From NCBI RefSeq assembly GCF_017355855.1, contig NZ_JAFEWD010000006.1, positions 62,001 through 126,000 on the forward strand: a DNA stretch of 64,000 nt, in the 5' to 3' direction. The stretch's first letter is position 1, and each line of letters begins with the position of its first letter. This stretch comes from Pedobacter sp. SYSU D00535. GTDB lineage: Bacteria; Bacteroidota; Bacteroidia; Sphingobacteriales; Sphingobacteriaceae. Below, one piece after another: positions 1-8,878 of this stretch. Made by a program: the position numbers and the translations under genes. The notes beneath the pieces were generated by a model, which was not told where the DNA came from, made no database searches, and saw nothing but the letters and a program-made list of their open reading frames with translations.

Positions 1-574
1 GTTTCTCATCCTGTCCACCCAGATCGCGCGTGTTCGCCAGCAGTTCTTCGAGGTTCCGGTTGGTAAGAATAGTGTAGTTGTGGTCTTTACTGTATTTCTC
101 TACATCAAAATACACCGTGCCGTTTTTCTCATAAGCAAAGCCGTTCTCGATGATCTCTTTGATCATTTCAATTTGCTCAGCAATATGTCCGGTGGCGGTA
201 GGTTCAATACTTGGCGGCAGCGTATTAAACAGGTTCATTACATCATGAAATCCGATGGTGTACCGCTGAACAATTTCCATCGGCTCCACCTGTTCCAGCC
301 TTGCTTTTTTAGAAAATTTGTCGTCTCCCTCGTCCCGGTCTCCTTCCAAATGGCCTGCATCGGTAATATTTCTTACGTACCGCACTTTGTATTTTAGGTG
401 CAAGAGGTATCGGTAAATGAGGTCGAAGGAAACGAAGGTCCTGCAATTGCCGAGATGCACATCACTATATACGGTCGGTCCGCAAACATACATCCCCACA
501 AAGGGAGGATTTAGGGGCTCGAATAATTCTTTCTTTCTTGTGAGAGTGTTATAAATAACCAGCTTGTTACTCAT
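1..574 (-). CDS. cysS: Cysteinyl-tRNA synthetase, N-terminal part (runs off left edge)
   Basis: Cytosolic class I aminoacyl-tRNA synthetase that charges tRNA-Cys. Only the first 191 codons are inside the window, so the KMSKS loop and anticodon domain are not visible. The CGPTVY segment at residues 31-36 contains the zinc-binding Cys31, and the HIGH signature is present as HLGN (residues 40-43). The segment [19 protein letters not shown] is typical of the family. The ATG is the natural start and a TAAGTTTG promoter-like element ends four bases before it. The gene follows the EEP phosphodiesterase gene on the same strand after 49 bases, so it may also receive read-through from the mutL operon. 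Identification is very secure. Confidence 0.96.
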   Translation of the reverse strand, partial: MSNKLVIYNTLTRKKELFEPLNPPFVGMYVCGPTVYSDVHLGNCRTFVSFDLIYRYLLHLKYKVRYVRNITDAGHLEGDRDEGDDKFSKKARLEQVEPMEIVQRYTIGFHDVMNLFNTLPPSIEPTATGHIAEQIEMIKEIIENGFAYEKNGTVYFDVEKYSKDHNYTILTNRNLEELLANTRDLGGQDEK

Positions 575-578
575 GCTG

Positions 579-586
579 CAAACTTA
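579..586 (-). promoter_or_regulatory. TAnnTTTG promoter -7 element of cysS
   Basis: On the minus strand this reads TAAGTTTG, and only CAGC separates it from the ATG of cysS. The match to the Bacteroidota -7 consensus is seen directly. A transcript starting the usual few bases downstream would have almost no leader. No clear -33 TTG lies 19-21 bases upstream. Confidence 0.5.
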
Positions 587-623
587 CTAAAATACGCTGA
601 TTTACCCTCCGTTCAGGAAATCG

Positions 624-1745
624 TTACTTTAATTCAACATCTGTCCTAACGGGATAATGATCTGAAAGCTTTTCAGCGATAATGATATAATTTTTTACGT
701 CAAAATGGGGAGTCAGGAAAATATAGTCGATCTGGAAATTGGGGAAGTCGCCATTGTAGGTGATACCGAAGCCGCTTCCTTTCTTTCTGAAGCTATTTGA
801 CAATCCTTTTGCAATAGTATTTACTGCATAAGAAACAGGTGTATCATTGAAATCACCTGCAATGATGTAGGGCAAGCCGGTGCTGTCTGCATGGTGTTTG
901 AGTAATTCAGCCTGTTCGGCTCTTTTTATGAACGCGTTCTTTAAACGGCTACCGATTCTTTTTGACGATTGAATATCCGTATTGATCTCTTTTACATTTT
1001 CGAGGTACTTGTAATCTTCCGGCTGAAAACTGATGGATTGAAGGTGTACATTGTATACCCGAAAGCGCTGTTTTTTGAATTCGAAATCGGTGTAAATTGC
1101 TTGATTTGCGGCTTTCGAGTCGGAGAACAAAACCCTTCCCCTGTTTTTAATTTTTAGCTTCGAGAAGATGGCCATTCCATTGGTTTCATAATCGTTACCG
1201 TCAGTTTCCTGAATGTAGTAATGATTGCTATTCAGCGCCTCGGTCAGATGCTTACGCATCACGAACTCCCCTTTGCGCCGAGTGTAATATTCCTGAATAC
1301 AGATAATATCCGGCTGTTCGTTCCGAATCACTTCCAGCATCTGATCCCGGTCTACAGGGTTTCCCGGCTGCTCATTGAACTTCCGGAAATAATGCACATT
1401 CCAGGTCATGACCCTTAAAAAGGTATTAGACGATTTTGGTACTCTTATGGCAGTTTCTCCCCGAAAACCGATAGTGCTGGCTAAAAACTTCCAGCCCAGT
1501 AGGATAGCTGCCAGCGAGAGCAGCGCTAGCACCGGCTTTCTTACCAGCCAATAGATCAGAAAGACGATATTTATGAGGAAAAAGATAGGGTAGGCCAGCC
1601 CAAAGAATGCGATTGGCCAAAAAGTGGAAGGGTCGATAAATGATGCAGAATAAGCAAGTAACAAGCACACAATGGCGGCGACATTGAATGCCAGTATACT
1701 TCTGCTAAAAAAACCAATGGATCTTTTTTTCTTCCTGGGCCTCAT
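624..1745 (-). CDS. Membrane-anchored endonuclease/exonuclease/phosphatase (EEP) family protein
   Basis: Member of the EEP phosphodiesterase superfamily (DNase I, exonuclease III, sphingomyelinase fold); the substrate is unknown. About 90 N-terminal residues form two or three membrane helices, and the catalytic domain follows. It carries the expected motifs in order: MTWNVHYF, DIICIQEYY (metal-binding Glu), IIAGDFNDTP and the C-terminal SDHYPVRTD (catalytic His). The domain probably sits on the periplasmic face, which is an inference from topology. It is the last gene of the mutL-rhomboid-rhomboid operon: its ATG overlaps the stop of the upstream rhomboid gene in an ATGA, indicating translational coupling. 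A lipid or nucleotide phosphodiesterase role is possible. Confidence 0.88.
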   Translation of the reverse strand: MRPRKKKRSIGFFSRSILAFNVAAIVCLLLAYSASFIDPSTFWPIAFFGLAYPIFFLINIVFLIYWLVRKPVLALLSLAAILLGWKFLASTIGFRGETAIRVPKSSNTFLRVMTWNVHYFRKFNEQPGNPVDRDQMLEVIRNEQPDIICIQEYYTRRKGEFVMRKHLTEALNSNHYYIQETDGNDYETNGMAIFSKLKIKNRGRVLFSDSKAANQAIYTDFEFKKQRFRVYNVHLQSISFQPEDYKYLENVKEINTDIQSSKRIGSRLKNAFIKRAEQAELLKHHADSTGLPYIIAGDFNDTPVSYAVNTIAKGLSNSFRKKGSGFGITYNGDFPNFQIDYIFLTPHFDVKNYIIIAEKLSDHYPVRTDVELK

Positions 1746-2599
1746 TTTTTATTGCTGGCTCTGAACAGCTGCTCTTTTTCCTGCTTACTTAAACTATCGT
1801 ATCCTGATTTAGAAATCTTGTCAAGAATCCGGTCGATTACTTCCTGATCCGGTAGTGCACTGTAACTAGTAGAAGATTTTGCCGGCTCGTTTCTGATCAC
1901 TTTAAATCGTTTTTCCCTGTTAAATAGCTTACTCCAGTCGCTACCTGCCTGTAAGCGCTTGATAAACACAAAGCCAAGTAGGGCGCCTCCCAGATGCGCT
2001 AATGAACCCCCTGAATTTGCACCAGCGATACCGATAACGTCTAAGACTATATAGACAAGGGCCAGGTATTTTAATCTTACCCCACCTATAAGCAACAAGC
2101 GTATTTCGTAATCGGGCAGCAGCGTAGCTGTAGCGACGATGATAGCCATTACACCTGCGGAAGCGCCGTGCATCCTGGCCAGAGGGAGATCGTCCTGGTA
2201 GACAGGAAAAACGTTATAAAACAGGATATAAAGGAAGGCACCTGCAAATCCTCCTGCGAGGTAGGTAAACGTAAATTGACGGTTATTTAAGAACTCTTCA
2301 AAAATTCTTCCCATCCAATATAGCCAGAGCATATTGAACAGGAAATGGAAGAACTCTAGGTGGGTAAACATGTACGTTAGCAGTGTCCAAGGCTTAACTA
2401 GCAATGCGGGCAGGTAAGCCGGGAGTCGCAGGTTCTCTACAGCGATGGCAGCAAGTGCAGGAGAAATTCCAAGAAAAGAAACAAGCTTTAGGATGCCAAT
2501 AACCAGAAATACAATGATATTTATACCAATAAAAAGGTTTAGCCTGCTTCCCGAATGAAGCATTTTTGCCTTCAACTCGTCAACCATTGATCTACTCAT
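1742..2599 (-). CDS. Rhomboid family intramembrane serine protease (second copy)
   Basis: Polytopic inner-membrane protein of the rhomboid family, which cleaves transmembrane helices of client proteins. The predicted nucleophile is Ser147 in HGASAGVMAII and the His partner is His202 in SLAHLGGALLGF. The residue after the Ser is Ala instead of the usual Gly of GASG, so activity is likely but unproven. A charged C-terminal tail of about 70 residues follows the last helix. I chose the ATG that overlaps the upstream stop as ATGA because a strong GGGAGG ribosome-binding site lies just before it; an ATG ten codons further upstream (2629) would overlap the preceding gene by 34 bases. Its stop overlaps the start of the EEP gene. 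Confidence 0.9.
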   Translation of the reverse strand: MSRSMVDELKAKMLHSGSRLNLFIGINIIVFLVIGILKLVSFLGISPALAAIAVENLRLPAYLPALLVKPWTLLTYMFTHLEFFHFLFNMLWLYWMGRIFEEFLNNRQFTFTYLAGGFAGAFLYILFYNVFPVYQDDLPLARMHGASAGVMAIIVATATLLPDYEIRLLLIGGVRLKYLALVYIVLDVIGIAGANSGGSLAHLGGALLGFVFIKRLQAGSDWSKLFNREKRFKVIRNEPAKSSTSYSALPDQEVIDRILDKISKSGYDSLSKQEKEQLFRASNKK

Positions 2600-3321
2600 A
2601 AAAATCCTCCCGGACGTCTTATTCGCCAAAGTTTTATTAATAGGAAACCAAATAGAGCCCCCCCTAGATGAGCGAAATGCGCTACTGAATCTCCCGCAAT
2701 TTGCTTCACTCCCAGGAAGAGTTCCAGTACAATATAAATTGGGATCAGGTACTTCGCCTTTATTGGCACTGGTAGGAATAGTAACATCAGCTCTGCGTTG
2801 GGGAAAAGTAGACCGAATCCGGTAAGTATCCCAAAGATTGCTCCCGATGCTCCAACCATGGGCATCCTATAAATTCCCTGGAGTGTATAATACTCTTCAG
2901 GATCTGTTATGCCAGTAAGGGCATAGGCGTCGGGCATAAATTGTCCTGTGATTGAATGAACTTCTATCGCCTGCACCAGCATTTGGAGGACCAGCGCACC
3001 TAGTCCCGTTAGTAAATAAAAGTTGAAAAACCTTTTGGAACCCAAGGTGTATTCCAGAGCCGGACCAAAGCTGAAGAGGGCAAACATGTTAAATAGGATG
3101 TGCATAAAATTGGAGCTGCTATGCATGAACATGTAGCTTACTACCTGCCAAACTCGGAAATTAGGAGAATGAAAATAATAGACTCCAAAAGTTTCAATCA
3201 TCCAGTTACTGTCATCCCCCTTGTTGAAGGATAAAGTAGCGATGTAGAAGATAACATTTATGATAAGCAGGTTTTTTACGACCGGCGGTATGTTTGCAAA
3301 GGGTGATCCGTATCCGTTCAT
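2596..3321 (-). CDS. Rhomboid family intramembrane serine protease (first copy)
   Basis: Inner-membrane rhomboid protease of 241 residues with a compact six-helix core and no large extra domain. The catalytic dyad is visible: Ser159 in VGASGAIFG and His218 in AHFAHLGGALFG. It also has the HILFNMFALFSFG segment typical of the L1 loop and second helix of the family. It begins 26 bases after mutL and is coupled to a second, divergent rhomboid gene. The two copies share the fold but little sequence, so this is an old duplication or a pair with separate clients. Clients are unknown. Confidence 0.93.
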   Translation of the reverse strand: MNGYGSPFANIPPVVKNLLIINVIFYIATLSFNKGDDSNWMIETFGVYYFHSPNFRVWQVVSYMFMHSSSNFMHILFNMFALFSFGPALEYTLGSKRFFNFYLLTGLGALVLQMLVQAIEVHSITGQFMPDAYALTGITDPEEYYTLQGIYRMPMVGASGAIFGILTGFGLLFPNAELMLLFLPVPIKAKYLIPIYIVLELFLGVKQIAGDSVAHFAHLGGALFGFLLIKLWRIRRPGGFL

Positions 3322-3347
3322 TTAACTATTTGTTCCCCGTTGAGGCG

Positions 3348-5204
3348 TTATTTATCGAATTTCTGCAATAGTTCGTCCATGGTAAATGTAATAATTACCG
3401 GTTTACCATTTATAGATGAGTTGGGCATCTCACAGGCAAACAACTGATCAATGAGGTTGTTCATTTCTTCCTGCGATAAGTGCGTTCCTGCTTTTATGGC
3501 TGCGTTTCTTGCCAGCGTGCGGGCAAGATTGTCCCTCTTATCTAATTTTAATAAAGTGAAATTGTTTTTAAAGCCCTCAATTAGATGCTCCAGCATTTCC
3601 ACTTCGCTGATATTAGCGCTAATATCAGCAGGAATTCCTTCTACCACAAGCGTATTTTTACCGAATTCCCTTATTTGAAAGCCCAGGGCCTGAATATCCG
3701 GCAAGAGTTCTTTCACCAGTTCAAAGTCGACCGGCGAGAGCGTAACGGTTTGCGGAAACAGGCTTTGCTGACTGGCGCCCTGGTGGTTTTCAAGTTGTTG
3801 AAGGAAGCGCTCATACAAAACCCGTTCGTGCGCTGCCTGCTGGTCTATCAGCATGAAGCCTGATTTGATCTGCGATATGATGAATCGGTTATGTAGCTGA
3901 AAGATCTGCCGTTCGCCTGACTTGCGAGGCAAGGTAGACTCTAGTGCCGAGAGATGAGGCATCTCCATCTGCTGCTGTTCAAAAATCGGAGTTTTTGCAA
4001 TTTCGTATAGAGAACCCCAATTTTTACTTACCTCCGTCTTATCGTCGCCGAAGTGTTTGGAATAGGGCATGGTGCCTCCGGTTCTTTTTTCACTTTGGAA
4101 GGGGTTGAAATCGGGATTGAAGTTTATTTGCGGTGGAACAATCTCCTCCGGGGCCTTTTGGGAAAGCATATGGCTGAAGCTACTTTCCTGATCGAAATCC
4201 AGGGTAGGAGTGATGTTGTACTGTCCAAGGGAGCGCTTTACCGCCGAGCGGATAATCGCATAGATGGCTTTTTCGTCCTGATACTTGATTTCCGTTTTGG
4301 TAGGATGAACGTTGATGTCAATTTTTGCAGGATCGATATCTATAAAAAGCACATAGAGCGGGTAACTGTCTTCGGGAAGAAGCTCTTCGAAGGCTGTTAA
4401 TACTGCATGGTTAAGATAAGGGTCTTTTATAAAGCGTTTATTGACGAAAAAGAACTGTTCGCCCCGGGTTTTCTTTGCGAATTCCGGCTTGCCAACATAT
4501 CCTTTTAGGGTGATAATGGTTGTGTTTTCTTCAACTGGGACCAGCTTTTGGTTGTAAGCGTTCCCGAAAAGGTGTACAATGCGTTGCTTCAGGGTAGCCT
4601 TGGGCAGGTGAAACACCTCATTGTTGTCGTGATGAAACGTGAAAAATATCTCGGGATGAGCCAGCGCGACGCGTTGGAACTCGTCGATAATATGCCTTAA
4701 TTCTACTGAATTGCCTTTCAGAAAGTTCCTTCTGGCTGGTGTATTGTAGAACAGGTTTTTAACAGATATGCTTGTACCTCCCGACGAAGAAACCGGTTCC
4801 TGTTTTATTACTTCTGATCCTTCAATACAGATGAGTGTGCCTAGTTCATCTTCATGTCTTCGGGTACGCAGTTCTACCTGGGCAATGGCAGCAATAGAAG
4901 CCATCGCTTCTCCACGGAAACCCATGGTCCGAATAGCAAAAAGATCGTCCGCTTTTCTGATCTTGGAAGTGGCATGGCGCTCGAAGCACATACGGGCATC
5001 CGTGATGCTCATCCCGCAACCATCGTCAATTACTTGTATCAACGACTTCCCAGCATCCTTGACGATCAGTTGTATTTTCCCGGCACCCGCATCTATTGCA
5101 TTTTCCACAAGTTCTTTTACCGCTGATGCTGGCCTTTGCACTACTTCTCCTGCTGCTATCTGGTTGGCAACTGAATCGGGTAAAAGCTGAATTATATCTG
5201 ACAA
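3348..5204 (-). CDS. mutL: DNA mismatch repair protein MutL
   Basis: Mismatch-repair ATPase that links MutS recognition to downstream excision. The N-terminal GHKL ATPase motifs are intact: ELVENAIDAGA, DDGCGM, GFRGEAM and the SSGGTSISVKNLFYNTPAR region. The C-terminal dimerisation domain begins near residue 440. The endonuclease metal motif DQHA(x)2E(x)4E is present as DQQA at residues 454-457 with Glu460 and Glu465, so the His is replaced by Gln; the later CPHGRP-type motif is also not canonical. The start is a TTG: translation from it gives SDIIQLLPDSVANQIAAGE, the conserved family N-terminus, and no nearby ATG would. It is the first gene of an operon with two rhomboid genes and an EEP gene. 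Confidence 0.96.
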   Translation of the reverse strand: MSDIIQLLPDSVANQIAAGEVVQRPASAVKELVENAIDAGAGKIQLIVKDAGKSLIQVIDDGCGMSITDARMCFERHATSKIRKADDLFAIRTMGFRGEAMASIAAIAQVELRTRRHEDELGTLICIEGSEVIKQEPVSSSGGTSISVKNLFYNTPARRNFLKGNSVELRHIIDEFQRVALAHPEIFFTFHHDNNEVFHLPKATLKQRIVHLFGNAYNQKLVPVEENTTIITLKGYVGKPEFAKKTRGEQFFFVNKRFIKDPYLNHAVLTAFEELLPEDSYPLYVLFIDIDPAKIDINVHPTKTEIKYQDEKAIYAIIRSAVKRSLGQYNITPTLDFDQESSFSHMLSQKAPEEIVPPQINFNPDFNPFQSEKRTGGTMPYSKHFGDDKTEVSKNWGSLYEIAKTPIFEQQQMEMPHLSALESTLPRKSGERQIFQLHNRFIISQIKSGFMLIDQQAAHERVLYERFLQQLENHQGASQQSLFPQTVTLSPVDFELVKELLPDIQALGFQIREFGKNTLVVEGIPADISANISEVEMLEHLIEGFKNNFTLLKLDKRDNLARTLARNAAIKAGTHLSQEEMNNLIDQLFACEMPNSSINGKPVIITFTMDELLQKFDK

Positions 5205-5806
5205 ATCAAAAATCTTAAATAAAACAAAGAGATTTAAGCCCTGGCTGGGGTATAAAGTATCAAAGATAAGAGGATTTTATACTGAACAGTAAGATTGTTA
5301 CTAAAAGGAAAGGTCCGCTTTAAAAAGAAAATGGCTTGCCTTTTTGATAAGCAAATCGCAGGTGTTGCAGCAGGAAGCCAGTTTTTGCTTAGGAATTGGG
5401 CGGGTAAGGACAAAATTGTTGCCGAAAATTTTACACACAATTTGCATAATTGATTTTTTTTCAGCAATTTCAAATTCACAAACACTTAACTATAAACTAA
5501 TACTGAATTAACCTACTTCTGTACACAGTACAAGTTTAAGCCGATCGGCCTTCCCCCCTCCCGATTTATTACAAGTACTAAGCAAAAAGATGGTATATCA
5601 AAGAGCTCAAACTAACCATGCCCGGAGAATCTCCGGGCTTTTTTATTGTATAGGATACGATAGAGCTTCTTACCTGTTTTGGAAGCTCTGTTCGATTCTT
5701 ATGTTTGTGAAGTAGGTCGTTTTAAGCTTAGGAAATTTGAACCTTACCTGCCTTGAAATACCTGCTCGCTTAAAATTTTCGTTAGATCTATTTCTGGCCT
5801 ACGTCT
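5205..5806. other. Divergent intergenic region between mutL and the serine hydrolase gene
   Basis: About 600 bases without a convincing protein gene. It holds an AT-rich tract, a perfect palindrome GCCGATCGGC near 5540, a short hairpin TGTAC-ACA-GTACA near 5526, and a strong plus-strand terminator at 5621-5645 with no gene in front of it. A small plus-strand RNA ending at this terminator is possible but not shown. An 83-codon minus-strand reading frame (5234-5485) has no recognisable features. Confidence 0.5.
5621..5645 (+). terminator. Orphan intrinsic terminator
   Basis: Eight-base perfect stem (CCCGGAGA and TCTCCGGG) around a single A, followed by a C and a six-T run. It lies about 160 bases before the next plus-strand gene and has no plus-strand coding gene in front, so it probably ends a small RNA or blocks antisense transcription. 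Confidence 0.75.
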
Positions 5807-7651
5807 ATGATAAAAACTTTGAAGAGCATTTTTTTTTCTTTCACAATCGGCGCCATTTTCTTTGCTTTACTGTTTCTTACTTCTGCCAGCAATCCGGTTT
5901 TTCCGTCGGGTGATGATTGGTTAAAGCAAATGAAGCAGGTGGAGGCTTCTACTGTTGTCTTAAATAACAAGTCCGGCATCATCCCCGTCCAAAATATCGT
6001 GAATAACAGAATAGCTAGCGTCAATATTGGGTCGGCCTATGCTAACGAGTTTGACAGCTTATTGAATAAGTACACTGCGGTGGCGTCAATGAAGGCACCT
6101 GACTTTGGGGATGCCCCATCGTTGGATAGATTGAACTCCGATTTGAAGCTCTATAATACGATCATTGTACAGGTCACCGATGCTACCGTAAACGATCACC
6201 GCACCCAAGACTTTATCAGGGATTTGGATAAAAGCGAGAACCGGCAGTTGCTGTTGGTACTTTTTGGTAACGTTAGCAGTTTAAAGCACCTCGATGGCAT
6301 AAGATCGCCGGTAGTCTGGACCTCCATTAATTCGCCAGTGTCAGCTGTGTTTACAGCGCAAGTGCTTTTTGGAGGAGTTTCCGCAACTGCCCGCCTTGCA
6401 ACTTCTGTCTCGCCGAGGTATACCACCGGGTCAGGCTTCACTACTGCTGCGAACCGGTTGAAGTACACCCTACCCGAGGAAGTTGGGATCAATGGAAGAG
6501 TGCTTGAAACGTCGGTGGATAAAATAATGGCTGAGGCTATAACTGGGAAAGCAACTCCGGGTGCTGCGGTGATGGTGGTGAAGGATGGAAAGGTAATTTT
6601 CAACAAAGGTTACGGGCATCATACCTATAACAAAGCCGTAGCCACTAAAGCAGATGATATATTTGATTTGGCCTCCGTAACAAAAATTTCGGCTACAACT
6701 ATTGCGGCAATGAAATTGTATGAGGAGCAGAAGCTGAAGCTGGATACCAACCTGGGTGCATATCTCCCCCTGGCGAGGTCCACTACAAAAAATAGTCTCA
6801 GCATCCGACAGTTGATGTTACATGAAGGAGGGCTCACTCCATTTATCCCTTTTTATCAAAGCTTGAAGCCGGCAGATTTCAGGAGGGATTCATCTGAGCT
6901 TTATTCTGTGAAAGTGGCGGACAGTTACTATTTGAAACGTAACTATTACGAAGAGGTGATGCTTCCGCGGATGCTGAATACTAAGCTCCAGCCTGCTGGT
7001 AAATATGTTTACAGCGACCTGAGCATGTACTTTTTAAAAGAAGCCATTGAGCGTCAGGCGGTAGAGAGGCTGGATCAATATGTGCTGAATTATTTTTATC
7101 GCCCTCTGGGAATGCAAACAGCGGGGTTTAACCCACGAAATCGTTTCGACAAGGCACGCATTGTTCCTACCGAGAACGATCTTGTTTTCCGAAAGACATT
7201 GTTGGAGGGGTACGTTCATGATCAGGGGGCGGCCATGGCCGGGGGAGTAGCTGGACATGCCGGTCTTTTTGCAAGTGCTAACGACCTCGCTATTCTTTAT
7301 CAGATGCTTTTGAACGGGGGAACCTATGGCGGGGAGAAGTACTTTTCTCCACAGACGATTCAGCTTTTTACTTCACGGCAATCGTTAACGAGCCACCGGG
7401 GGCTGGGCTTTGACCGCTGGAATCCTGAGTCGGGCAACTATCCATCTAATTTGGCGTCTTCCGAGACTTACGGGCATACGGGGTATACCGGCACTTGTGT
7501 CTGGGTGGATCCTAAACACCAGCTCATCTATATATTTTTAAGTAACAGAGTTCATCCATCGGTAACAAATAAATTATCGTCTATGAGGATAAGGCCTCGT
7601 ATCCAGGATGCTATCTATGAAGCGATACAAGCGGGCGGGAAGAAGCTTTAA
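5807..7651 (+). CDS. Serine hydrolase (beta-lactamase/transpeptidase fold) with GH3-like N-terminal remnant
   Basis: Exported protein with an N-terminal hydrophobic segment (about residues 8-28). The C-terminal part, roughly residues 225-600, is a class C beta-lactamase/DD-peptidase-like domain: SVTK at 290-293 supplies the nucleophile and lysine, YSD at 402-404 replaces YxN, and HTG at 557-559 is the third motif. The preceding 200 residues (VVLNNKSGIIPVQNI, VWTSINSPVSAVFTAQVLFGG) resemble the C-terminal domain of family 3 glycoside hydrolases. Bacteroidota often encode a GH3-beta-lactamase fusion near 1000 residues; here the GH3 catalytic barrel is absent, so this looks like a shortened version. 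Likely role: cleavage of peptidoglycan-derived peptides or esters, which is inferred. Confidence 0.85.
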   Translation: MIKTLKSIFFSFTIGAIFFALLFLTSASNPVFPSGDDWLKQMKQVEASTVVLNNKSGIIPVQNIVNNRIASVNIGSAYANEFDSLLNKYTAVASMKAPDFGDAPSLDRLNSDLKLYNTIIVQVTDATVNDHRTQDFIRDLDKSENRQLLLVLFGNVSSLKHLDGIRSPVVWTSINSPVSAVFTAQVLFGGVSATARLATSVSPRYTTGSGFTTAANRLKYTLPEEVGINGRVLETSVDKIMAEAITGKATPGAAVMVVKDGKVIFNKGYGHHTYNKAVATKADDIFDLASVTKISATTIAAMKLYEEQKLKLDTNLGAYLPLARSTTKNSLSIRQLMLHEGGLTPFIPFYQSLKPADFRRDSSELYSVKVADSYYLKRNYYEEVMLPRMLNTKLQPAGKYVYSDLSMYFLKEAIERQAVERLDQYVLNYFYRPLGMQTAGFNPRNRFDKARIVPTENDLVFRKTLLEGYVHDQGAAMAGGVAGHAGLFASANDLAILYQMLLNGGTYGGEKYFSPQTIQLFTSRQSLTSHRGLGFDRWNPESGNYPSNLASSETYGHTGYTGTCVWVDPKHQLIYIFLSNRVHPSVTNKLSSMRIRPRIQDAIYEAIQAGGKKL

Positions 7652-7744
7652 CTGGCTTAAATGAACAGTCGAGAGTTCCTCTGCTTATAAAAGAATTGAC
7701 GGGAAGAAAACAATCTCTTCACAAAAATCGTGTTTCTTTGTGCT

Positions 7745-8878
7745 ATGAAGATAGGAATAGTTTGCTATCCCACTTTCGGTGGAAGCGGCGTGGTTGCCAC
7801 AGAGCTGGGCAAAGCGCTCGCTAGTAATGGTCATCAGGTACATTTTATCACTTACAGCCAACCCGCCCGCCTCGATTTCTTTTCTGAAAATCTGTTTTAT
7901 CACGAAGTTTCTGTATCTAACTACCCCCTGTTCGACTACAGTCCGTACGAGGTGGTGTTAGCTAGTAAGCTGGTAGATGTGGTTCGATATGAGAAACTCG
8001 ATATCCTTCACGTACATTACGCTATTCCGCATGCTTCTGCAGCCTTTATGGCCAAACAGATTCTTGCTACCTATGGCATCCACATTCCGGTGGTTACTAC
8101 GCTTCATGGCACAGATATCACTTTGGTTGGCCGCGATGCCACGTTCAATCCTGTTGTTACTTTTTCGATTAATCAATCGGACGGGATAACCTGTGTTTCT
8201 GAGGATTTAAAGAGAGCCACTTACGAACATTTCGATGTGTATAAAGACATCAAAGTGATTCCCAACTTCATCGACCTGACCCGTTTCAGCCTAAAGAAAA
8301 AAGATCACTTTAAGAAAGCAATAGCTCCAAATGATGAACTTATCATGGTTCATACTTCTAACTTTAGAAGGGTAAAGCGATCTACCGATGTTATCCGGAT
8401 ATTTAAGAAAGTGCAGGAGAAAGTTCCATCCAAGTTATTGATGGTTGGAGACGGCGAGGATCGGGGAAATTGTGAACAGCTGTGCCGTGAATTTCAGATC
8501 TGCGACCATGTCAGGTTTTTGGGAAAGCAGGAAGCTGTTGAAGAAATTCTTTCTGTTGCCGACCTGTTCTTGATGCCTTCAAATACGGAGAGTTTCGGTC
8601 TGGCGGCGCTGGAAGCCATGGCTTGTAAAGTACCTGTAATTTCCACGAATGCCGGCGGTCTACCAGAACTGAATGTTCAGGGTGTAACCGGATTCTTGAG
8701 TACGGTAGGGGACGTAGAGGATATGGCCAAGAACGCCATTTATATCCTGGAGGATGCAGAGCGGTTGGAGAAATTTAAGGAAAATGCACTTGCAAGGGCC
8801 AAGGAGTTCGACCTGAGTTTGATACTTCCATTGTACGAGCAGTACTATAAGGAAGTACTTGACGCAACTCTGGTTTAG
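7745..8878 (+). CDS. bshA: N-acetyl-alpha-D-glucosaminyl L-malate synthase (bacillithiol step 1)
   Basis: GT4-family glycosyltransferase that joins UDP-GlcNAc and L-malate in the first step of bacillithiol synthesis. The N-terminus MKIGIVCYPTFGGSGVVATE is diagnostic of BshA, as are VHYAIPHASAA, TTLHGTDITLVG and the donor-site segment MPSNTESFGLAALEAMA with the EX7E arrangement. Length is 377 residues, normal for the family. I start at the ATG giving MKIGIV; an in-frame ATG five codons upstream adds only MFLCA. A ytxJ gene about 10 kb further on supports use of bacillithiol. Its stop codon overlaps that of the convergent lactonase gene by four bases. Confidence 0.95.
   Translation: MKIGIVCYPTFGGSGVVATELGKALASNGHQVHFITYSQPARLDFFSENLFYHEVSVSNYPLFDYSPYEVVLASKLVDVVRYEKLDILHVHYAIPHASAAFMAKQILATYGIHIPVVTTLHGTDITLVGRDATFNPVVTFSINQSDGITCVSEDLKRATYEHFDVYKDIKVIPNFIDLTRFSLKKKDHFKKAIAPNDELIMVHTSNFRRVKRSTDVIRIFKKVQEKVPSKLLMVGDGEDRGNCEQLCREFQICDHVRFLGKQEAVEEILSVADLFLMPSNTESFGLAALEAMACKVPVISTNAGGLPELNVQGVTGFLSTVGDVEDMAKNAIYILEDAERLEKFKENALARAKEFDLSLILPLYEQYYKEVLDATLV

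Noticed and set aside
2596-2629. Longer start for the second rhomboid (ATG at 2629)
   Set aside because: It would overlap the upstream gene by 34 bases, while the ATGA-coupled ATG at 2599 has a GGGAGG site directly in front.
5234-5485. 83-codon minus-strand reading frame between mutL and the hydrolase gene
   Set aside because: No family resemblance, no signal peptide or domain, biased towards Leu/Lys/Phe as expected from AT-rich DNA.
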